Source of the DNA: Toxonevra muliebris
Taxonomy: Eukaryota; Arthropoda; Insecta; Diptera; Pallopteridae
NCBI GenBank assembly: GCA_963691655.1
Contig: OY829328.1
Span: forward strand, 31,453,890-31,517,889
DNA: 64,000 nucleotides
Direction of reading: 5' to 3'
Shown here: positions 49,778-58,478 of the stretch, piece by piece
Layout of the letters: every line of letters begins with the position of its first letter
Position numbering within the stretch: the first letter of the stretch is position 1
The notes under the pieces: model-generated
Seen by the model: the letters and a program-made list of their open reading frames with translations, nothing else
Told to the model about the DNA's origin: nothing
Database searches by the model: none
Made by a program: the position numbers and the translations under genes

Positions 49778-50088
49778 AGGTTAGGTTGGTTAGGTTGGAG
49801 TGGCTGTCGAGAGACACACTTAGGACTGAACGGCCCATTGTGATACCACATAGTTGGACCTACAGTTTAACGCCGATCCCGAACGGCGGTGTGGCAATTT
49901 TTTATCGGCTTGGTGGTTTTGCCATTACCAACCAATGTGTGTACTTGTACTCTATCTTATAATTCTCATACACTTCATATTGATAGTGAATATAAAAAAG
50001 TTATGAAAATTAACCACCAGACGAAGACGGGAATCGAACCTCCCAGATGAAAGTCTAGTGCACTATCCAATAGGCTATCGAGGTCGTC
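49778..50088 (-). mobile_element. tRNA-derived SINE, copy B
   Basis: A 311-bp SINE in minus orientation, flanked by the 13-bp direct repeat GATCTCAACCCTT (49765-49777 and 50090-50102). Read on the minus strand, it starts with a tRNA-like head (GACGACCTCGATAGCC, CTTTCATC loop, GGTTCGATTCC B box), then the shared body, then the GGGCC..GGCC-type hairpin and a CCTAA-repeat tail. Very similar to copy C, so both are fairly young. Confidence 0.93.
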
Positions 50089-50584
50089 TGATCTCAACCC
50101 TTGTTCACGAGTCTTTTCCAAGCGATAAAATAACTGCCATTAGCTACTCGCTTGCACTTGGTATAGTGTCTTAAAACCTATTGATGATACTTACAACAGT
50201 GTACAAGAGGTGAAAACCTGAAACTTCCACTGCTGCCTAATGTGCAGATCCTTTCTTCCCAGACGATGAAAAAAATGTTCTGTTCTCCTATTCTGTTCTT
50301 ATAAAAAGCACTTCGTATTTTTAGAGGAATCAACTCTGAACCATCTTTCTCCATGACCGTTACTTATGGAGTCATTGGTACATTGCATATTTCCTGCCAA
50401 AATTACGCCTATGATTGGTTCCGGACTTATTGTGCTTTCCTCAGAGCTGAAGTTGGTAAATTTATCAGCCCTTTCGTTACCATATAAACCGGAGTTTCCT
50501 GGAACCTATTAATACGTTTTGCTTTTAACGATTACTATTTTTGAAAAGTTAACGTAGTTTTCAAGACTCTTTAATACAACCTTA

Positions 50585-50896
50585 GACGACCTCGATAGCC
50601 TAGTGGATAGTGCACTAGACTTTCATCTGGGAGGTTCGGGTTCGATTCCCGTCTTCGTCTGGTTGTTAATTTTCATTACTTTCTTATATTCACTATCAAT
50701 ATGAAGTGTATGAGAATTATAAGATAGTGTACAAGTACACACATTGGTTGGTAATGGCGAAACCACCAAGCCGATAAAAAATTGCCACACCGCCGTTCGG
50801 AATCGGCGTTAAACTGTAGGTCCAACTATGTGGTATCACAATGGGCCGTTCAGGCCTAAGTGTGTCTCTCGACAGCCACTCCAACCTAACCTAACC
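50585..50896 (+). mobile_element. tRNA-derived SINE, copy C
   Basis: A 312-bp SINE flanked by the 10-bp direct repeat TACAACCTTA (50575-50584 and 50897-50906). The head folds like a tRNA: acceptor arms GACGA/TCGTC, an A box in TAGCCTAGTGGATAGTGC, an anticodon loop CTTTCAT with TTC in the anticodon position (tRNA-Glu-like), and a B box in GGTTCGATTCC. The A and B boxes would be its RNA polymerase III promoter. The 3' end carries the GGGCCGTTCAGGCC hairpin and (CCTAA)n. It was probably moved by a LINE reverse transcriptase. Confidence 0.95.
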
Positions 50897-50906
50897 TACA
50901 ACCTTA

Positions 50907-51250
50907 CTGCCACTCAGGGTTGCAAACCGTCCTGTTTTCTCTGGGTCTCTCCCGTTTTTGAGAGCTTTGCCCTGCCGCGTTGTTAAACGTAACGGGACGT
51001 AAAATGCCCAGTTAATTAGCAACTTAATAAAAAGACCTAAGCATTTTTAAAGAAACCGTATAAAAAATTCTATAAAATATATAACCAGACAACAAGACGT
51101 TCAAAACTTAGAAGCTTTTTAGAAATTTAACAAAAATTGTGTGAAAAAGAAATTTTTGAGCGCCTTGCTGGTGTCTTAAATAAACATTATCCGTTTTGAT
51201 ATTGTGTTAATGTTTGTGATGGTGCATAAAAAATTGTATGTTAATATTTT
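50907..51250. other. Spacer before the BEL/Pao element; possible hAT terminus
   Basis: At about 50917 the sequence CAGGGTTGCAAACCGTCC has the look of a hAT left end, but no matching right end was found in the window. The rest is AT-rich with no gene. Confidence 0.25.
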
Positions 51251-51255
51251 ATTTG

Positions 51256-51519
51256 TGTTTAGGAATAATACAGCATATTGGCAGCACTGTACGATACTCG
51301 CAAATACAACCTTAAACCGGTAGATAATTTTTTTTTGTTGTTGAGCGATTCGTTAAAAGGAAAAAAATTGTAACTGTAAAAGAAATGTTGTAATGTTTTT
51401 TTTTTCTTTTTCTGTTCTTTTTTGGTGTATGCACACATCTAATTAAATAAATAAATGTAAAAGAAATTGTAAATTTCCAATTTTCAATAAATTTGCAATA
51501 ATTTGTATGATCCAAAATA
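51256..51519 (+). repeat. 5' LTR of the BEL/Pao element
   Basis: Begins TGTTTAGGAATAATACAGC and ends GATCCAAAATA. It carries an AATAAA near its end, fitting a polyadenylation signal. It would hold the promoter for the element RNA. It reads identical to 56959-57222. Confidence 0.95.
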
Positions 51520-51520
51520 A

Positions 51521-51537
51521 TGGTCCTTCGTAGCCAG
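51521..51537 (+). other. Primer-binding site, tRNA-Tyr-like
   Basis: TGGTCCTTCGTAGCCAG begins one base after the LTR. The TGG start complements a tRNA CCA end. The sequence is close to the complement expected for an insect tRNA-Tyr 3' end (TGGTCCTTCGAGCCGG), with one extra T and a mismatch. The primer identity is an inference from memory of that tRNA. Confidence 0.55.
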
Positions 51538-51663
51538 TGGATAGTAAATAATTAGAATAAAAAGTTAAAAGTTAATTTGTCATAGCGTTATTATTGACCA
51601 AGGTCAAGCAAATAATCAAATCTGAAAGCGTGGTCACCTCAAGGCCACATCAAAACCGTTAAC

Positions 51664-54600
51664 ATGCCATCACTGAAGGCCTTGAAAGTTAAATGTGGCC
51701 GTGTGAAAGCATGCATTACTCGTGCGTGTACTTTTATTGACACAATAACCAGTGATATGCAAATCGAAGAACTTCAATCGAGATTGCATGCAGTCGAAGA
51801 TTATTGGCGACAGTTTGTAGATGTTGAGGATCAACTGTGCGAACTCCAAGACGACATAGAGGTAGCCGAGCAGAACGACGGCGTTCCGGAAAGTGGTACT
51901 CATAAGGAATCGTTTGAGCAAATCGAAATTAAATATTTTTTTGCGAAATCATCGTTAACAAGGGCAATCAACGATCGTTCTACGCAGGCGAAGGCATCGG
52001 AAACTTCTGGCGATACGTCAACTGCACAGCCATCGGCTCTCCTTCAGCATCTAAATAATTTCACGCCACAGTCAAGTGATGTCGTGTTGCCCAAAATCGT
52101 AATTCCACCATTTTCTGGTGATTATAGGAACTGGGGAGCATTTCGCGATTTATTTTTCGGCGCGGTTGACAACAAACGAGATTTGACCAAAACCCAAAAA
52201 TTTTATTACCTTGTTTCATTTTTGCGCGACGAAGCAGCAGATCTTATCAAGAATATCCCTATTACCGATGATCATTACCTCGAAGCTTGGGAAAAACTCG
52301 AGCACCGATATGATCGGCCACATCTCGTTGCGAGTACTTACATACAAGAATTTATGAAACTACCATCTACAACAACATCAAATCCTAAAATCATGCGAAA
52401 AATACATGATGGCGCTGATGAATGTTTGAGGGGTCTTCGGGCCATAAATATGAATGGTAGAGATCCATGGCTAATCTTTCTCTTGCTAAAGAAATTGGAT
52501 GCCACAACTCGTGAAGACTGGTGTGAAGAAGTTGGCTCGCGTACGGATGTGAGTGTCGATAAACTGCTGCAGTTCCTTGATAAACGGTTTACGAATCTTG
52601 AATCTAGTGAGATGCTAGGTGACGCAGCTAAATTCAAGATCAATACAGTTCGGTCCCATGTGTCGGAGACAACCTTGCAAATGTGTTTGAAGTGCAAAGA
52701 GCAACACTATCTATCGCAATGTCCTGAGTTCAATTCACTCAGCATTGAATCTCGTTCGCAATTTGCAAAGACTAATTCGTTATGCTTTAATTGCCTGAAA
52801 GAGGGGCATATGAGCTCAAAATGTAAATCATCCTTTCGCTGTCGTGTATGCCATGCTCGGCACCACACATTGCTGCATTTTTCACCATCGTCTGGAAATG
52901 TCTCTAATGCTGCACAGTCAATCGGTTTGAATACCTCTTCGGCAGCATTGGTGCATTCGTCATCAGTAGAACCACTTCGTTTTATGAATTCTACACACCT
53001 CGTTACTTACGATCACCATAACACAATATCGGCAGTATCTCCGTCACACTGTAAACAAACGCTTGCTAGTAACCACACCATCTCTCATCGTTCGCAGATT
53101 GTGTTGCCTACAGCTATAGTTCGTGCCAGAGACCATTCAGGTAAATTTTTGTCCATTCGTGCACTTATTGATACTGGTTCGCAGGTTTCATTTATATCTG
53201 AATCGTGCGCACAACGCCTTGGGCGTCAACGTAAAAATGCACGACTATCGATTCGAGGTGTTGCCTCTACAAATGCAGGCACCACAAGAGGTGTGGTGAA
53301 TGTCGATATTTGTTCCGTTAGTAACACTTTGGAGATTACTGTGCATGCATATATTTTAAATCGCATCACGTGTGATCTGCCAGTACAAGAATATTCCATT
53401 AGTGATTTGGAGCTACTTTCTAATTTGAAATTAGCTGATCCACATTTCAACGTACCAGGTCCGGTTGACTTACTGCTGGGTGCAGATATAGCTTGGTCTG
53501 TTCTTACTGAGGGAAAATTAATGCTCCAATATCCAAGACTTTACGCAATGAACTCCGTTTTTGGGTGGATAATTTCGGGACAACTTGACTCACCATCAGT
53601 ATTATCAAATCATATCGTTTCACATACTACAACAATTGATGTAGATCAGCTATTACAACGTTTTTGGCAGCTTGATGAATGCCAAACTATTTCACCGGAG
53701 TCTTATCATGACGACCCTGCGGAACTTAATTTTCGTCGTACTCATTCTATTGCTTCAGATGGTAAATACATAGTGGAGCTTCCATTTAGCACAAATTCTC
53801 CAGTTTTCGCTAACACGTTATCAGGTGCTATTTCTCGTCTTCGTAGCATGGAGCGACGTTTCAACAAAAACCCAGAAATTCGCGAACAATATACGCAATT
53901 CATGTCGGAGTACTTATCGCTTGGGCATATGGAGTTAGTGCCACAGGACGAAGTTAATCGTCATCCTCAATATTATTTACCACATCACTCAATACTAAAG
54001 CCAGATAGCAGCACCACTAAGCTGAGAGTGGTTTTTGACGGCTCATTTAAAGATTCATTTGGAAAGTCGCTAAATGATACACTGTTAATTGGACCGTCAA
54101 TTCAACGTGACTTGTTCGGAGTCTCTTTGCGCTTTCGTGAATTTGCATACGTTTTCACTGCCGATGTCACCAAAATGTTTCGACAAATTTGGGTAGCGCC
54201 ACATCATAGAGACTATCAACGTATTGTGTGGAGAAATAGTATTGAGGATCCAATTCTGCACTTTCGTCTGCGCACTGTAACATATGGCACTGCATCAGCG
54301 CCGTTTTTGTCAGTGCGTGTGTTACAACAACTGGCACATGATAACAAGGTGAAATTTCCTCGTGCTGCTGACATCATCCTGAATAACGTGTATGTTGATG
54401 ACATCATGACCGGAGCAGACTCAGTGGAGGAGTTGAGGCGGCTTAAGTGCGAGCTGGTCGCATTGTTAGATGCAGGTGGTTTCAAGCTAAGAAAGTGGAG
54501 CTCCAATTCCAGGATATTTCTTGATGATTTACCAATAGAAGACTGCGAATGCTCATTAGTGAAAACGGAAACACCACAAGATAAGATCGTAAAAATTCTA

Positions 54601-56934
54601 GGCCTTTACTGGAATCCATATACAGATAACTATTCGTTCAGGGTTTCCCAACCGTTAGCAGGTGAGGTAACGAAACGCCACATCTTATCTCAGGTTGCTC
54701 GTATTTTTGATATACATGGATTTTTGGCACCCTCAATTTTACTAATGAAAGTTATCTTCCAGAGACTTTGGTTGTTGACGGTAGGCTGGGACGATCCACT
54801 GCCATCATACATAGTCTCAGAATGGATGCAGCTTCGTGATTCACTTCACCATTTTGAAAAAATCTCTATCCCGCGCAGACTGCCTGTAGTTTCATCTGCC
54901 ATAGAACTCCACTGTTTCTGCGATGCATCTGCCTCCGACTATGCTGCTGTGATTTATTGTGTATCACGTGAAAATGGGATGGCAACATCAGTCAACATCG
55001 TAGCTGCAAAAACTCGTGTCGCACCTATTAAACTGGTGTCTATACCACGTATGGAATTGTGTGGCGCACTTCTTTTGTGCCGTTTATTGTCAGCTGTCAA
55101 ACGTTCGTTAAGAATATCAAATATAGTAACTTATGCCTGGACGGATTCAGAAATAGTGTTGTTCTGGTTATCAAGCCCTCCAAGAAATTGGAAGATGTTC
55201 GTCGCGAATCGTACTGAAGAAATACTAAGCACAGTACCGCGCTCTTGTTGGGACTACGTAAGTACGCAATCCAATCCAGCTGATTGCGCGTCACGCGGGC
55301 TTCGTCCTGACGAGTTAATACAATATCAATTGTGGTGGCGTGGACCTCATTGGTTGATTCAGCCAAAGATAGAATGGCCGAAAACAAAATTCAGTATGTG
55401 CGAGACGTCGGCAGATATCATTGCTGAAAGATATCATAACGAAGAACGTCCAGTTTTGCTTAATCTTGCCGATAATGTTTCGTCGTGGAATCGTTTACTT
55501 CGTTCAATTGCATACATTCATCGCTTCATCTCCCTTCTACGCCATCAGAATGGAGTATGTGTTGGCGCTATAACTTTCAGCGAAATTCATCGTGCCCGTG
55601 CTGAATTATTTACGTGTGTTCAAAGGGCGATGTTTGCTGATACCATCCAACATCTAAAGGCCAATCGTGTTCTACCGCAAACCAATCAGCTGATAAAACT
55701 ATCACCATTTTTAGATGCATTGGACGTACTCCGCGTAGGCGGCCGAATTCAAAATGCATCAGTTTCGTACAACATCAAACATCCTGTTATTCTTCCTCGC
55801 TGCCATGTAACTGAATTGTTAGCGAGAAATCTTCACGAAAATTACATGCATGTAGGAGCTTCAGAACTTTTCGTTATACTTCGACAGCACTATTGGGTGA
55901 TAGGAGCTCGCAATTTATGCAGATCAATCGTATTCAAGTGCAAACGATGTTTTATGCATCGTCGGCAAACATCTTCGCAAGTTATGGCCAACCTGCCTGA
56001 TGTTCGCGTACAGCAAGCACGTCCATTTCTTAATAGTGGATGTGATTTTGCGGGGCCATTAACCATTAAGATGACGAACTGTAAGCGTCCTAGAATCACT
56101 AAGGCATATATATGCATATTTGTGTGCATGTCAACAAAGGCCTTGCATCTGGAGTTAGTCAGTGACCTCAGTGCAGAGGCATTTATAGCTGCATTTAAAC
56201 GCTTCACATCTCGTCGAGGAAAATGTAGTAACCTGTATACTGATAATGGGACGAATTTTCAAGGAGCTCGTGGTGTTCTAGACGATATGCAAAAACTGTT
56301 GATCAGCACCACTACGAACGCTGACATCGCAGCTTCATTGGCAAAGGATGGAACAAACTGGCACTTTATACCACCATCTGCTCCCCATTTCGGCGGCATT
56401 TGGGAGTCGGGAGTCAAGTCCGTTAAGATGCATCTACGCCGTGTCATTGGTGAAACTCTACTATCGTTCGAGGAGATGTACACTGTACTCACTCAGATCG
56501 AAGCCATCCTAAACAGTCGACCACTGTGTAGTATTTCAGATACAGACTTGAATCCGCTAACACCTTCTCACTTTCTTATAGGTGAACCACTTACAGCGGT
56601 TCCTGAGCCGAGCCAACCGGCTTTTTCTACATCTCGAGTCACCCACTGGAATTTGTTGCGAAATATGGTCCAAGGCTTCTGGAAACGTTGGTCTGCGGAA
56701 TATGTGACATCTTTGCAGCAGAGGCCAAAGTGGAATCATTCAAAACGCAATTATACTATTGGGGAATTGATTGTACTGAAGGAACAAAATCTTCCCCCGT
56801 CTAAATGGCTGCTAGGTAGAATTATCGAGGTCCACCCTGGTTCTGATGGACATGTTCGAGTCGTCACCATTAAAACTGCAAAGGGCATCTACACCAGACC
56901 TGTTACCAGAATCGCATTGCTTCCAACATCCTGA
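51664..56934 (+). CDS. BEL/Pao gag-pol polyprotein
   Basis: One unbroken frame of 1756 codons encoding the structural and enzymatic proteins of the retrotransposon. Residues about 141-290 look like the DUF1759 gag region (PPFSGDYRNWGAFRD). Three zinc knuckles start near residues 341, 374 and 393 (CLKCKEQH, CFNCLKEGH, CRVCHARHH). The aspartic protease has IDTGSQ with Asp503. The reverse transcriptase has YVDD at 910-913. RNase H has FCDAS (Asp1087) and WTDSE (Asp1161). The integrase has an HHCC finger near 1373-1425 and catalytic Asp1461, Asp1527 and Glu1581, followed by a DUF5641-like tail. All key residues are present. The length is normal for BEL/Pao. The start is the first ATG in the frame after the leader. 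Confidence 0.96.
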   Translation: MPSLKALKVKCGRVKACITRACTFIDTITSDMQIEELQSRLHAVEDYWRQFVDVEDQLCELQDDIEVAEQNDGVPESGTHKESFEQIEIKYFFAKSSLTRAINDRSTQAKASETSGDTSTAQPSALLQHLNNFTPQSSDVVLPKIVIPPFSGDYRNWGAFRDLFFGAVDNKRDLTKTQKFYYLVSFLRDEAADLIKNIPITDDHYLEAWEKLEHRYDRPHLVASTYIQEFMKLPSTTTSNPKIMRKIHDGADECLRGLRAINMNGRDPWLIFLLLKKLDATTREDWCEEVGSRTDVSVDKLLQFLDKRFTNLESSEMLGDAAKFKINTVRSHVSETTLQMCLKCKEQHYLSQCPEFNSLSIESRSQFAKTNSLCFNCLKEGHMSSKCKSSFRCRVCHARHHTLLHFSPSSGNVSNAAQSIGLNTSSAALVHSSSVEPLRFMNSTHLVTYDHHNTISAVSPSHCKQTLASNHTISHRSQIVLPTAIVRARDHSGKFLSIRALIDTGSQVSFISESCAQRLGRQRKNARLSIRGVASTNAGTTRGVVNVDICSVSNTLEITVHAYILNRITCDLPVQEYSISDLELLSNLKLADPHFNVPGPVDLLLGADIAWSVLTEGKLMLQYPRLYAMNSVFGWIISGQLDSPSVLSNHIVSHTTTIDVDQLLQRFWQLDECQTISPESYHDDPAELNFRRTHSIASDGKYIVELPFSTNSPVFANTLSGAISRLRSMERRFNKNPEIREQYTQFMSEYLSLGHMELVPQDEVNRHPQYYLPHHSILKPDSSTTKLRVVFDGSFKDSFGKSLNDTLLIGPSIQRDLFGVSLRFREFAYVFTADVTKMFRQIWVAPHHRDYQRIVWRNSIEDPILHFRLRTVTYGTASAPFLSVRVLQQLAHDNKVKFPRAADIILNNVYVDDIMTGADSVEELRRLKCELVALLDAGGFKLRKWSSNSRIFLDDLPIEDCECSLVKTETPQDKIVKILGLYWNPYTDNYSFRVSQPLAGEVTKRHILSQVARIFDIHGFLAPSILLMKVIFQRLWLLTVGWDDPLPSYIVSEWMQLRDSLHHFEKISIPRRLPVVSSAIELHCFCDASASDYAAVIYCVSRENGMATSVNIVAAKTRVAPIKLVSIPRMELCGALLLCRLLSAVKRSLRISNIVTYAWTDSEIVLFWLSSPPRNWKMFVANRTEEILSTVPRSCWDYVSTQSNPADCASRGLRPDELIQYQLWWRGPHWLIQPKIEWPKTKFSMCETSADIIAERYHNEERPVLLNLADNVSSWNRLLRSIAYIHRFISLLRHQNGVCVGAITFSEIHRARAELFTCVQRAMFADTIQHLKANRVLPQTNQLIKLSPFLDALDVLRVGGRIQNASVSYNIKHPVILPRCHVTELLARNLHENYMHVGASELFVILRQHYWVIGARNLCRSIVFKCKRCFMHRRQTSSQVMANLPDVRVQQARPFLNSGCDFAGPLTIKMTNCKRPRITKAYICIFVCMSTKALHLELVSDLSAEAFIAAFKRFTSRRGKCSNLYTDNGTNFQGARGVLDDMQKLLISTTTNADIAASLAKDGTNWHFIPPSAPHFGGIWESGVKSVKMHLRRVIGETLLSFEEMYTVLTQIEAILNSRPLCSISDTDLNPLTPSHFLIGEPLTAVPEPSQPAFSTSRVTHWNLLRNMVQGFWKRWSAEYVTSLQQRPKWNHSKRNYTIGELIVLKEQNLPPSKWLLGRIIEVHPGSDGHVRVVTIKTAKGIYTRPVTRIALLPTS

Positions 56935-56945
56935 AACATTGTTCC

Positions 56946-56958
56946 AGGGGGGCCGGAA
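56946..56958 (+). other. Polypurine tract of the BEL/Pao element
   Basis: AGGGGGGCCGGAA directly precedes the 3' LTR, where plus-strand DNA synthesis is primed. Two C residues interrupt the purines. Confidence 0.75.
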
Positions 56959-57222
56959 TGTTTAGGAATAATACAGCATATTGGCAGCACTGTACGATAC
57001 TCGCAAATACAACCTTAAACCGGTAGATAATTTTTTTTTGTTGTTGAGCGATTCGTTAAAAGGAAAAAAATTGTAACTGTAAAAGAAATGTTGTAATGTT
57101 TTTTTTTTCTTTTTCTGTTCTTTTTTGGTGTATGCACACATCTAATTAAATAAATAAATGTAAAAGAAATTGTAAATTTCCAATTTTCAATAAATTTGCA
57201 ATAATTTGTATGATCCAAAATA
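56959..57222 (+). repeat. 3' LTR of the BEL/Pao element
   Basis: Same length and, by eye, same sequence as the 5' LTR. Both start TGTTTAGG and end CCAAAATA. The copy begins 5703 bp after the 5' LTR. Confidence 0.95.
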
Positions 57223-57227
57223 ATTTG

Positions 57228-57869
57228 TATTAATTGATTTTATTTAGTAATAAAAATAGATCTGATATTAGTTGTTGTGACCACTTATTCTACTTGAGTT
57301 TACTAGGATGTATCTGCTATCGAGTATATGCTATTATATAGTTAGTAACCATGTAGTCTCTGCAGTAGGCTTCATTCAAAAGGCCAAAGATCTCTGTTTG
57401 GAAGATCGCCGATGATTTATAACTAAACAATTTTTTTTCTGTTAAAAAGTACTACAATTGAAACTGAGTTCTTAACGCCTCAGGTTTTAATGTAAACATA
57501 CATACCCGTAACAAATATTACCGTTGAAAGATTGAAGCAATTTTATTGTTTTTTTTAAATAAGTAGATTAAAGTTAAAACTTTTTACTTCTATTCATATG
57601 ATAATAATGATCATGGTCTGACGCACGTGTACAACATTTTACGGCGTAACACCACGTGATTTGTGATTTTCCTATCATAAATTTACTTACTCATCAACAT
57701 CATCTGGGAGTTGAGAATGGCTTTTCTTTTTATTTGAACATTTTTGTATCATAAATATTTTTTAATGTAAACCAAAATGATTTATATCTTGTATTACCCA
57801 CTAAAAGAAAAAATTAAATACTTATACTTTTCTTTTTGTTTTTCTTCTTATTCATTGTAATAATTCTAG
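57228..57869. other. End of intron 2, no gene
   Basis: AT-rich flank between the BEL/Pao element and the next Camta exon. The last bases form the acceptor (AATAATTCTAG). Nothing else was recognised. Confidence 0.45.
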
Positions 57870-57937
57870 GAAATCGCGGCGATTCTTATCAGTTTTGATA
57901 AGCACAGCGAATGGCAATCGAAGGAAGTGAAAACAAG
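57870..57937 (+). CDS. Camta: Camta coding exon 3: CG-1 domain
   Basis: A 68-base exon between acceptor TTCTAG and donor AAG/GTGAGT. It encodes EIAAILISFDKHSEWQSKEV then KT, with two bases left over for an Arg codon completed in exon 4. It joins exon 2 to read RHRWNTNEEIAA, the conserved CG-1 core. Phase 0 in, phase 2 out. Confidence 0.95.
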
Positions 57938-58158
57938 GTGAGTCATTTTATTATTATTATTTTATTTTTTTTTTTTTTTGCGTAGTTATTACAAAGCTGC
58001 AATTCAAAAAATTTGCTACAGATTAGATCGGCATGTGATTATATCTTTAATATGTCTAAAGAATATATTTGCTGATGTTATACGAACACAAAAAAAAGAC
58101 ATTTTTTTGTTCTGTTTTTGTCTTTGTTTAATTATTTTATTTATTTTATGCTTTGTAG
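57938..58158 (+). other. Camta intron 3 (221 bp)
   Basis: GTGAGT donor and GCTTTGTAG acceptor. A short AT-rich intron with T runs; the open frame across it (57978-58271) comes from a different reading frame. Confidence 0.9.
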
Positions 58159-58294
58159 ACCCAAAAGTGGTTCGCTACTACTGTACTCACGTAAAAAGGT
58201 ACGCTATAGACGTGATGGCTACTGTTGGAAAAAACGTAAGGATGGCAAAACAACGCGTGAGGATCATATGAAATTGAAAGTACAAGGAACGGAA
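58159..58294 (+). CDS. Camta: Camta coding exon 4: CG-1 domain core
   Basis: A 136-base exon between acceptor TTTGTAG and donor GAA/GTAAGT. It completes the Arg codon and encodes PKSGSLLLYSRKKVRYRRDG, then YCWKKRKDGKTTREDHMKLK and VQGTE, the most conserved and basic part of the CG-1 domain, which contains a nuclear-localisation-like run of Lys and Arg. It ends in phase 0. The next CG-1 segment (expected to hold CxYGCYVHS and a Cys-His-Arg-Arg-Cys-Tyr-Trp motif) was not found before 64000, so the following intron is longer than 5.7 kb. Confidence 0.96.
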
Positions 58295-58456
58295 GTAAGT
58301 GTTAAAATCTTGTATAAATAATGCTTTCTTTTTTTTCATGATTGTATGGATGTGTGTATGTGTGCTTTCTGTACCGGACACAATTTCTGCTGTGCAATTA
58401 GGCAATTAGAGAAGTTTTAGTGTAGTATATATTTTAACTTGAATCAAGCCACTTAA

Positions 58457-58478
58457 GTGTGTGTGTGTGTGAGTGTGA
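58457..58478. repeat. (TG)n microsatellite
   Basis: GTGTGTGTGTGTGTGAGTGTG run just downstream of the exon 4 donor. Confidence 0.8.

Larger units (their letters stand above)
48600..50520 (-). mobile_element. Old RNase H-bearing LINE remnant, split by insertions
   Basis: Two blocks match the LINE at 60046-62058 in the same order and strand. The block at about 48690-48832 corresponds to its 3' coding end (CTCAAAACATCGCTACC versus CTCAAGACATCACTACC). The block at about 50216-50510 corresponds to its RNase H end: the minus strand reads VPGNSGLYGNERADKFTN and then PEPIIGV, matching VPGNCGIAG and PEPFLGV there. About 1.4 kb lies between them, including SINE copy B and an unidentified insertion. Heavily mutated. 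Confidence 0.65.
51256..57222 (+). mobile_element. BEL/Pao LTR retrotransposon, structurally intact
   Basis: A 5967-bp element flanked by a 5-bp duplication ATTTG (51251-51255 and 57223-57227). It has two 264-bp LTRs that read as identical, a primer-binding site, one long gag-pol frame and a polypurine tract. The order protease, reverse transcriptase, RNase H, integrase, with a DUF1759-type gag region and three zinc knuckles, identifies the BEL/Pao group. No envelope gene was seen. Identical LTRs and an unbroken frame indicate recent insertion and possible competence to move. Confidence 0.96.
37556..57869 (+). other. Camta intron 2 (about 20.3 kb)
   Basis: Donor GTCAGT at 37556 and acceptor AATTCTAG ending at 57869, phase 0. 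It interrupts the CG-1 domain between NTNE and EIAA. It carries the young BEL/Pao element, SINE copies B and C, a DD37E element, and several MITEs. Confidence 0.85.

Noticed and set aside
50585..50660. tRNA-Glu-like gene
   Set aside because: The tRNA-like sequence is the head of a 312-bp SINE with target duplications, imperfect stems and two further copies with the same body.
51312..51515. 67-codon minus-strand frame repeated at 57015-57218
   Set aside because: It is duplicated only because it lies inside both LTRs; the sequence is AT-rich with no protein features.
57978..58271. 97-codon frame across Camta intron 3 and exon 4
   Set aside because: It reads through a splice acceptor in the wrong frame. 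The true exon 4 frame gives the conserved CG-1 sequence.
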